A stretch of 5,019 nucleotides of DNA from CAZVON01 sp964628435 (GTDB lineage: Bacteria; Patescibacteriota; Microgenomatia; Levybacterales; UBA12049), in NCBI GenBank assembly GCA_964628435.1, contig CAZVON010000050.1:1-5019 (forward strand), in the 5' to 3' direction. Position 1 is the first letter of the stretch. Each line of letters begins with the position of its first letter. Of this stretch, positions 1 through 4,845 are shown one piece after another. The position numbers and the translations under genes are program-made. Under the pieces are notes generated by a model. It saw only the letters and a list, made by a program, of their open reading frames with translations. It made no database searches and was not told the DNA's origin.

Positions 1-13
1 ATTCTAAAAAGAT

Positions 14-86
14 TCGGGGATGGCAGATTTGAACTGCCGGCCTCGCGGTCCCAAACCGCGCGCTCTACCAACTGAGCCAATCCCCG
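14..86 (-). tRNA. trnP(UGG): tRNA-Pro (anticodon UGG)
   Basis: The minus strand folds into a complete cloverleaf of 73 bases including discriminator A at position 14. The acceptor stem is CGGGGAT paired with ATCCCCG (7 perfect pairs), the D stem GCTC/GAGC, the anticodon stem CGCGG/CCGCG with loop TTTGGGA, and the T stem GGCAG/CTGCC with loop TTCAAAT. The anticodon TGG lies at 51-53 and decodes proline CCN codons. A first pair of C-G is typical of bacterial tRNA-Pro. The CCA end is not encoded (AATC follows the discriminator), so a CCA-adding enzyme is needed. It is the second gene of a tRNA pair, with one base between it and tRNA-Leu. A T5 run follows the 3' end. Confidence 0.97.
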
Positions 87-87
87 G

Positions 88-172
88 TACCGAGGGCGGG
101 AATCGAACCCGCACGTCTTATACAGACACGGGATCTTAAGTCCCGGGCGTCTACCAATTCCGCCACCCCGGC
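88..172 (-). tRNA. trnL(UAA): tRNA-Leu (anticodon UAA)
   Basis: This is an 85-base class II tRNA on the minus strand. The acceptor strands GCCGGGG and CCTCGGT form seven pairs, two of them G-U. The D arm is GCG/CGC, the anticodon stem CGGGA/TCCCG with loop CTTAAGA, and there is a long variable arm of about 16 bases with a GTCT/AGAC stem, as expected for leucine. The T stem is GCGGG/CCCGC with loop TTCGATT. The anticodon TAA is at 136-138 and reads UUA and UUG. The discriminator is A at 88. CCA is not fully encoded: the next bases are CC and then G, because the second C is already the first base of tRNA-Pro. It is the first gene of the Leu-Pro pair. Confidence 0.97.
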
Positions 173-183
173 ATGTACTGTCT

Positions 184-212
184 ATTCTACTCAAAAAAGA
201 ACCTATATTCAA
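184..212 (-). promoter_or_regulatory. Promoter of the tRNA-Leu/tRNA-Pro pair
   Basis: On the minus strand the gap between the carboxypeptidase gene and tRNA-Leu contains a -35 box TTGAAT (207-212), a spacer of exactly 17 bases and a -10 box TAGAAT (184-189). The expected transcription start is near 177, leaving a leader of about five bases before the tRNA. Each hexamer has five of six consensus bases. No terminator is visible between the carboxypeptidase stop codon and this site, so read-through from the upstream gene could also contribute. Confidence 0.65.
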
Positions 213-222
213 CCCTAAGGTG

Positions 223-1203
223 TTACTCGTGAGGCGGAGGATCAACGCCAAGGGTTTTTAACGAATAATCCAATAGCTCTTTCATTTCTGCCCGTCGGTC
301 GCTGCTTCCTAACAAAACCGCTATAATCTTGTGATTTCTATACTCAAGATATGTTACCAAACACAAACCAGCTTCCGGCGTATATCCTGTTTTTACTCCT
401 TTAACCCCAATGTAGCTAGTTAAAAGATTTGTATCATTTACTAAATAATAGGAACCATGGGTTGGCGATTGTGGAATAGAATATTCAACTGTTGAAACAA
501 CTTTCCGAAAAAGAGGATAGTTTAAAAGAGCGTATCTGGTAATAACTAGCAAATCATGAGCTGTTGCATACTGATTTCCATCACCTTCTAATCCAGATGG
601 ATTGTTGAAGTGAGTATTTGATAGTCCAAGTGATTTTGCTTTGTTATTCATTGCTTTGATAAATTGTTCTCGACCTCCTGCATAATTGTGAGCAAGAGTC
701 TCTGCCGCATCATTGCCAGAGGGAAGAATGAGTCCATATAGCAGTTCTTCTAAATTTAATATTTCGCTTGCTGATAGGCCCATGCTATTTTCTCCAACAA
801 GCGCACGGGAATATACTATATACCGATCGTCATCCCGTTTATTTTCTATGGCAACAATTGCTGTCATGACCTTTGTAAGAGAAGCCATAGGCACTTTTTT
901 ATTTGAATCTTTCTCAAATAGCACTTTTTCTTCAATTAAGTCATAGGTTATCGCTGATTGGGCGCTTATGATTGGCTTTTGGATAACGTTTGTCTTTGCT
1001 AAAGAGATGTTTGGTTTCCAGATATCAAGAGTGGTAACTTGATTGTTTTTATACAGAGTCCAAACATCAGGAAGAGGAGAAGATAAAAAAAAGATTGCTG
1101 ATTGGTTTAAGCTACTGGATAAAAAATTTTTCATTAAAACAGCGGATATTCCAAGAAGAATTATAAAAATAAAAAAACCAATTTGCCTTCTCACAATTGA
1201 CAT
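223..1203 (-). CDS. D-alanyl-D-alanine carboxypeptidase (peptidase S11 family), membrane anchored
   Basis: This 326-residue protein is a low-molecular-weight penicillin-binding protein that would remove the terminal D-alanine from peptidoglycan pentapeptides outside the membrane. All three signatures of the serine active site are present and correctly spaced: SLTK (Ser108, Lys111), SGN (162-164) and KTG (271-273). The flanks also match the family, for example VPMASLTKVMTAIVA and GVKTGYTPEAG. Residues 8-25 form one hydrophobic segment after a basic start, with no lipobox cysteine, so it is either a signal anchor or a signal peptide. A linker to about residue 78 precedes the catalytic domain, which runs to about 315. 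The second domain and amphipathic C-terminal helix of PBP5-type enzymes are absent, making a short form of the family. The ATG is chosen because the hydrophobic segment follows it directly; no Shine-Dalgarno sequence is seen. It is divergent from the sortase, whose -35 box overlaps this start codon. The stop is TAA at 223-225. Confidence 0.93.
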   Translation of the reverse strand: MSIVRRQIGFFIFIILLGISAVLMKNFLSSSLNQSAIFFLSSPLPDVWTLYKNNQVTTLDIWKPNISLAKTNVIQKPIISAQSAITYDLIEEKVLFEKDSNKKVPMASLTKVMTAIVAIENKRDDDRYIVYSRALVGENSMGLSASEILNLEELLYGLILPSGNDAAETLAHNYAGGREQFIKAMNNKAKSLGLSNTHFNNPSGLEGDGNQYATAHDLLVITRYALLNYPLFRKVVSTVEYSIPQSPTHGSYYLVNDTNLLTSYIGVKGVKTGYTPEAGLCLVTYLEYRNHKIIAVLLGSSDRRAEMKELLDYSLKTLGVDPPPHE

Positions 1204-1226
1204 AAAAAAAGATTCTGTATTATAAT
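1197..1226 (+). promoter_or_regulatory. Consensus sigma70-type promoter for the sortase transcript
   Basis: A perfect -35 box TTGACA (1197-1202) is followed after 18 bases by a perfect -10 box TATAAT (1221-1226). The predicted start near 1233 leaves a leader of about 144 bases before the sortase ATG. The -35 box lies over the first codons of the divergent carboxypeptidase gene, and the -10 box overlaps a minus-strand TATAAT, so the two promoters would compete for polymerase if both are used. Confidence 0.62.
1219..1224 (-). promoter_or_regulatory. Possible -10 box of the carboxypeptidase gene
   Basis: A TATAAT hexamer on the minus strand lies 15 bases upstream of the ATG, which would give a leader of only about eight bases. 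No good -35 match is seen 16-19 bases further upstream. The site overlaps the plus-strand -10 box at 1221-1226 because ATTATAAT reads almost the same on both strands, so it could be a by-product of that box. Confidence 0.3.
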
Positions 1227-1232
1227 TGCATT

Positions 1233-1376
1233 CCTTTGGTCCTGCTTAAGGCATTTTTAAACAACAACAAATATTTAGAAACGCCTAAATTTTATTATAA
1301 AATTGACCCTTCTGTTCGTCAATTCCTACAAAGGTTGAGCAAAGGACACAAGCCTGTTGCCCATTGATTACACGAT
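1233..1376 (+). promoter_or_regulatory. Structured 5' leader of the sortase gene (hairpins or small ORF)
   Basis: This gene-free stretch lies between the promoter and the sortase start. Three separate hairpins can be drawn: ATTTAG/CTAAAT at 1273-1290 (6 pairs, 6-base loop), AATTGAC/GTCAATT at 1301-1324 (7 perfect pairs, 10-base loop) and GCAAAGG/CCTgTTGC at 1339-1360 (7 pairs with one bulged G, 7-base loop). It matches no riboswitch or RNA class that I recognise, and no intrinsic terminator is seen. As an alternative reading, the same strand has an open frame from TTG 1236 to TGA 1365-1367, in frame with the sortase. A weaker promoter-like pair (TTGACC at 1303, TACAAA at 1327) overlaps the second hairpin. 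Function is unknown. Confidence 0.35.
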
Positions 1377-1928
1377 ATGAAGCATCACGTGTCTTTTTTA
1401 TTAGTATTAATAGCTTATTTTTTAAGCTATATCTTTCATACAAACCACATGTATCCCTCTGAAATAAAAGAGGGACAGATGCAAGAAATGAGTAAACCAG
1501 AATCTTGGATATACATTCCAAATATTAATGTTTTCCTTCCAATAGAAATTGCTTCCGTAAAACATGAAGAATGGACAATCTCTAACAGAAAAGTTGCTTT
1601 TTTGGGGGAAAATTCAGCGCCAATTGGAAGTAATGGAACAACCGCAATCCTTGCTCACGCAAAAAATAAATTATTTGGATTGCTACCAACACTTCCCAAA
1701 GGGGGTAAAATCGTTATTGCTTCGCATAATAAATTATATCTTTACGAGACATTAACCAAGGAATTCAAAGAGCCAACAGATGTTCAATTTCTTGCGCAAC
1801 AAAATCAACCCTTGCTTGCACTTATTACGTGCTATGGTACAGAAAACAAAAAAAGACTTGTTGTCTATGCGCGATTCCTGAAAATAATTGACAAAACTTT
1901 ACCTAAGACTCCAACTCGTACGATTTAG
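1377..1928 (+). CDS. Sortase family transpeptidase
   Basis: This 183-residue protein has the layout of a sortase, a membrane-bound cysteine transpeptidase that cuts surface proteins at a sorting motif and attaches them to the wall or to other proteins. Residues 5-20 form an N-terminal membrane anchor, and the sortase fold spans roughly 42-170. The catalytic triad can be placed: His94 in ILAHAKNKLF, Cys152 in LITCYG (the TLxTC-type motif) and Arg160 in KKRLVVYARF. The stretch SAPIGSNGTTAILAH matches the usual strand leading to the histidine. The spacing and lack of a C-terminal membrane helix fit small class D/E-like sortases, but I cannot assign the class or the sorting motif. ATG 1377 is the first ATG after an in-frame TGA at 1365; there is no Shine-Dalgarno sequence. 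No neighbour here carries a C-terminal sorting signal, so the substrate must be elsewhere. The stop is TAG, and the LysM gene promoter begins 8 bases after it. Confidence 0.88.
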   Translation: MKHHVSFLLVLIAYFLSYIFHTNHMYPSEIKEGQMQEMSKPESWIYIPNINVFLPIEIASVKHEEWTISNRKVAFLGENSAPIGSNGTTAILAHAKNKLFGLLPTLPKGGKIVIASHNKLYLYETLTKEFKEPTDVQFLAQQNQPLLALITCYGTENKKRLVVYARFLKIIDKTLPKTPTRTI

Positions 1929-1936
1929 CTTGTATA

Positions 1937-1965
1937 TTGACAGTGAAGTCTATCTATGATAGCAT
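1937..1965 (+). promoter_or_regulatory. Promoter of the LysM protein gene
   Basis: A perfect -35 box TTGACA (1937-1942), a 17-base spacer and -10 box TAGCAT (1960-1965) are present. The -10 is preceded by TGA, giving the extended form TGATAGCAT. The start would be near 1972 with a leader of about 27 bases. No terminator separates it from the sortase gene, so the sortase transcript may also continue through. Confidence 0.65.
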
Positions 1966-1998
1966 GCCAACACACGTTATTTATTACTTAAATCTTCT

Positions 1999-2463
1999 AT
2001 GGCGCGAAGAAGAACAAAAAAAAGAGCGCTGCCCCAACAAAAAAAAGAACCGTTTTTAACCAGTTTTCTTCAAAAGAACGCAGCTCCATTGCTGATTGGC
2101 TCTATAGTGACCCTTGGGGCAATCGTGTTTCTTGCTACTCGATATTTTGGTGGACAACCGCCACAACCTACTCCCACACCACCTACTGAGGCTACTATAA
2201 CCCCAACCGAACAACCACTTACTCTTACCCCTTCTCCAATCTCGCCAACTCTTTCTCCCACAATCACGCCACCTGTTAAAAAACTACCTCCAACTGACGG
2301 AGAAAAAATACTTTACCAAGTGAAAAAAGGTGACTCGATCTTTACTATTGCTCAAACTTTTTGCGACGAAGAAGACTCGTGGAGATATGTAGCAGAAATA
2401 AATAATATTTCTTATCCCTATACTCTTTTTTCTGGTAAAACCTTAGAGATTCAATGTCCATAA
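1999..2463 (+). CDS. Single-pass membrane protein with extracellular LysM domain
   Basis: This 154-residue protein has three clear parts. Residues 1-28 are strongly basic (RRRTKK near the start) and should stay in the cytoplasm. Residues 29-47 form one membrane helix. A stalk of about 45 residues (54-98) is dominated by Pro and Thr, including PTPTPP, and is followed at 105-152 by one LysM domain beginning YQVKKGDSIFTIAQTF and ending with GKTLEIQ. LysM domains bind N-acetylglucosamine-containing glycans, chiefly peptidoglycan, so the protein probably tethers the membrane to the wall. The inner WRYVAEINNI segment is typical of LysM variants with a tryptophan before the conserved Asn. Two cysteines in the domain (122 and 153) could form a disulfide. 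No catalytic domain is present. The start has its own promoter and no Shine-Dalgarno sequence; alternative in-frame starts would lose the basic tail. A specific biological partner cannot be read from the sequence. Confidence 0.88.
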   Translation: MARRRTKKRALPQQKKEPFLTSFLQKNAAPLLIGSIVTLGAIVFLATRYFGGQPPQPTPTPPTEATITPTEQPLTLTPSPISPTLSPTITPPVKKLPPTDGEKILYQVKKGDSIFTIAQTFCDEEDSWRYVAEINNISYPYTLFSGKTLEIQCP

Positions 2464-2600
2464 AACAATCCAATATCACAAACGGGGCTTAATTATAAGC
2501 TAAACAATGTGGCTTTTCTTGCCGGTTCCTTACTCTCCTTTCGTTTCTGTTTTATTCCCACACCGTACATTCATCTCATCCTAATATAGTTTTTATATAT
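2464..2600 (+). other. Intergenic region before the glycosyltransferase gene
   Basis: These 137 bases hold no clear gene. A small hairpin GCTTA/TAAGC with a 4-base loop (2487-2500) lies shortly after the LysM stop but has no T run, so it is not a convincing terminator. A TATAGT hexamer at 2585-2590 is placed to start a nearly leaderless transcript at the ATG 2601, but no -35 box is seen. A 25-codon ORF (2507-2584, starting MWLFLPVPYS) ends 16 bases before the glycosyltransferase and is probably chance. The region 2511-2580 is pyrimidine-rich on the plus strand. Confidence 0.5.
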
Positions 2601-4838
2601 ATGCTTAATGCATCTGTTATTATTCCAATCTTCAATGAAAAAGGAAATATTAAGCCTTTAATACAAAGAATTCATACCGCATGTATGAGCAACAATGTAC
2701 AATATGAAATTATTTGTATTGATGATTTCTCTACCGATAATAGTTTTAGTATTATTCAAAATTTTGTAAAACAATATCCTATTATTTTAAAAACAAAAAA
2801 AGGGAAAAAAGGGAAAGCACAATGTCTTATTGAAGGATTTCATTATGCTAAGTATCCCGTTGTTGCAATGATCGATGCTGATTTACAATACCCACCAGAA
2901 GCATTAGTTCCTATGGTGAATGCTGTATACGACGACCGTTACGACGTTGTGGTAGCCAATCGATCTGAACAACAAATATCTTTTTTAAGACAATGTATTA
3001 GTACCTCTTTTAGATGGTTTTTTGGGAAATACCTCCATGGATTTAATGTTGATGTGCAATCGGGACTGAAAGTATTTCGTAAAGAAATTCTTGAAAGAAT
3101 TACTCTTACTCCAACAGCTTGGACGTTTGACCTTGAATTTTTAGTAAAATCTCGTGACGCAGGGTATCGTATTGGAAGTTTTGATATTGTATTTAGTAAA
3201 AGATTTTCAGGAAAATCTAAAGTTAATCTCTTAAAAACATCTTTTGAAATTGGAGTATCTGCACTTAAGTTAAAAATGCAAGATCCTCAGATTATTCCCT
3301 TCTCTTATCAAAAGACTCAAAACGAAGGAAGTGGATTTCATTTCAAAGGCAAAAAATTTCTCCCTTATAGCTCACTTTTTTTTTTTTTTTTTTCTTTTTA
3401 TACTCTTACTACCCAACAAGTACTCCTTATTTTGACCGGATTTATTTTTTTCGCTGTTGGGTTATGGCTCAATTGGCATACGACAATAGTATTTATTATC
3501 GCATTCGTAACTATTATTTATTTTATCGACTTACTCTTTAATCTTTTATTAATATTGAAAGCGTTTATAAAAAAACCAGAAATTCGAGTACTGCGTGAAG
3601 AAATAGAGCGGATACAAGATAATAATTGGCCGAGTTATACTATTTTTTGCCCGCTTTACAAAGAATGGAGTGTTTTACCTCAATTTATCACTGCAATTGA
3701 ACGGCTCGAATACCCGAAAAATAAACTTCAGGTGTTACTCCTCTTAGAAGAAGACGATAGAGAAACAATAGAACAAGTTAAAAAATATACACTTCCTTCT
3801 TACCTTCAAGTAATTATAGTCCCTCATTCTCTTCCTAAAACTAAACCCAAGGCGCTTAATTACGGACTTCTTTTTGCAAAAGGCCGCTATTGTGTTGTCT
3901 ATGATGCAGAGGACATTCCAGACAGGTTACAACTCAAAAAAGCAGTACTTGCTTTTCAAAAATCACAAAACAATACGATTTGTATACAGGCAAAGCTCAA
4001 TTTTTATAATCCTCATCAAAATGTTCTGACCAAAATATTCACTTTGGAGTATTCATTATGGTTTGATCTTGTCTTAACCGGAATTCAATCCTTAAAAGGA
4101 CCAATTCCTTTAGGAGGAACCTCTAATCATTTTCGTACCGAAAACTTAAAAACAATGGAAGGATGGGATGCATTCAATGTCACAGAAGATTGTGATTTGG
4201 GTATTAGGATTGCAAAAAAGGGATACAGAACAGCAATTATTGACTCTATTACTTTAGAAGAAGCAAATAGCGAGTTTGTCAACTGGTTCAGACAAAGAAC
4301 TCGCTGGATTAAAGGCTACATTCAAACGTACCTTGTCCACTTGCGCGACCACAAAAGATTTGTTCAGGAGTGGGGAATTATACATGCAGCAAGTTTTCAC
4401 CTAATAGTAGGAGGAAAAATTCTTTGCATGTTTGTGAATCCATTACTTTGGGGAACGACAATAGTATACTTTGCGTTTCGTGGTTCTGTTGGTAATTTTA
4501 TTGAAACCTTCTTTCCAAGCCCGATATTATATATGGGAGCATTTTCTCTTGTTTTTGGAAATTTTCTCTACTTATATTACTACATGATAGGTTGTGTAAA
4601 ACGGCGTCATTATTCTCTGGTAAAATTTGCTTTTTTGGTCCCTTTTTATTGGTTGGCAATGAGCGCTGCAGCAACGATTTCAGTCTATGAAACTATTATC
4701 AACCCACACTATTGGGCAAAAACAGTTCATGGATTTCATTTACAAAACAAAAGTACAGTAACCCAAGCCGTTTCGATTATTGGCCAAAAACTGATTGACC
4801 AACGATATTCCCGCTACCCTTCATCTCCCAATGTGTAA
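2601..4838 (+). CDS. Two-domain GT2 glycosyltransferase: polyprenyl-phosphate-type plus processive QxxRW-type, membrane bound
   Basis: This 745-residue protein joins two family 2 glycosyltransferase domains. Domain 1 (about 4-225) resembles dolichol/polyprenyl-phosphate sugar synthases, with SVIIPIFNE, ICIDDFSTDNS (Asp41, Asp42), MIDADLQYPPE (the DxD-like Asp92/Asp94) and RFSGKSK near 201-207. It would transfer a nucleotide-linked sugar to a lipid phosphate at the inner membrane face. Hydrophobic segments at about 255-268, 272-290 and 294-319 follow. Domain 2 (about 345-575) has the cellulose-synthase/hyaluronan-synthase pattern: an acidic EEDD at 383-386, DAED at 435-438, GGTSNHFR at 505-512, TED (Asp530 as likely base) and QRTRW at 565-569. 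Further helices lie at about 592-625, 641-665 and 670-692, then a conserved-looking NPHYWAKTVHG tail. Both domains look catalytically complete. Sugars and acceptors cannot be deduced. The start is right before the first strand of the fold; no Shine-Dalgarno sequence is seen. An 18-T run encodes Leu-Phe5 between the domains. The stop is TAA. Confidence 0.9.
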   Translation: MLNASVIIPIFNEKGNIKPLIQRIHTACMSNNVQYEIICIDDFSTDNSFSIIQNFVKQYPIILKTKKGKKGKAQCLIEGFHYAKYPVVAMIDADLQYPPEALVPMVNAVYDDRYDVVVANRSEQQISFLRQCISTSFRWFFGKYLHGFNVDVQSGLKVFRKEILERITLTPTAWTFDLEFLVKSRDAGYRIGSFDIVFSKRFSGKSKVNLLKTSFEIGVSALKLKMQDPQIIPFSYQKTQNEGSGFHFKGKKFLPYSSLFFFFFSFYTLTTQQVLLILTGFIFFAVGLWLNWHTTIVFIIAFVTIIYFIDLLFNLLLILKAFIKKPEIRVLREEIERIQDNNWPSYTIFCPLYKEWSVLPQFITAIERLEYPKNKLQVLLLLEEDDRETIEQVKKYTLPSYLQVIIVPHSLPKTKPKALNYGLLFAKGRYCVVYDAEDIPDRLQLKKAVLAFQKSQNNTICIQAKLNFYNPHQNVLTKIFTLEYSLWFDLVLTGIQSLKGPIPLGGTSNHFRTENLKTMEGWDAFNVTEDCDLGIRIAKKGYRTAIIDSITLEEANSEFVNWFRQRTRWIKGYIQTYLVHLRDHKRFVQEWGIIHAASFHLIVGGKILCMFVNPLLWGTTIVYFAFRGSVGNFIETFFPSPILYMGAFSLVFGNFLYLYYYMIGCVKRRHYSLVKFAFLVPFYWLAMSAAATISVYETIINPHYWAKTVHGFHLQNKSTVTQAVSIIGQKLIDQRYSRYPSSPNV
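3376..3393 (+). repeat. Homopolymer run of 18 T inside the glycosyltransferase gene
   Basis: Eighteen T follow one another without interruption, then C and five more T. In frame they encode part of Leu259 and Phe260-264, lying between the first GT domain and the first clear membrane helix. In this copy the run keeps the frame open. Loss of one T would give a TGA stop at 3433-3435 (about 277 residues); gain of one T would give TAA at 3539-3541 (about 313 residues). Either change leaves only domain 1. Confidence 0.97.
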
Positions 4839-4845
4839 CATTGTT

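Noticed and set aside
1..13. T5 run after tRNA-Pro on the minus strand as intrinsic terminator, with a TAGAAT box at 1-6
   Set aside because: No separate stem-loop precedes the T run, and the sequence ends at the window edge, so neither termination nor a further promoter can be judged.
713..946. 77-codon plus-strand ORF opposite the carboxypeptidase gene
   Set aside because: It lies entirely inside a well-supported gene on the other strand, has no recognisable domain and reads as a shadow frame.
1303..1332. Second promoter-like pair TTGACC-18-TACAAA before the sortase
   Set aside because: The -10 match is poor, the -35 lies within a 7-pair hairpin, and a perfect promoter is present just upstream.
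1365..1367. TGA in frame with the sortase, and no annotated gene ending in TGA: possible TGA recoding as in Gracilibacteria
   Set aside because: The long glycosyltransferase and the other genes use ordinary GGN glycine codons and contain no in-frame TGA, which recoding would predict throughout.
1285..1521. 78-codon minus-strand ORF with a Cys pair overlapping the sortase start
   Set aside because: It overlaps the sortase membrane anchor and the leader, has no start context, and its composition is explained by the opposite strand.
2487..2500. Hairpin GCTTA/TAAGC as terminator of the LysM gene
   Set aside because: The stem has only five pairs, mostly A-T, and no T run follows on either strand.
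2795..2819. A7-GGG-A6-GGG tract in the glycosyltransferase gene, resembling a -1 frameshift site
   Set aside because: It encodes a Lys/Gly-rich loop where this family normally has a Gly/Lys segment. No stimulatory stem is evident, and lysine AAA codons in AT-rich DNA explain it.
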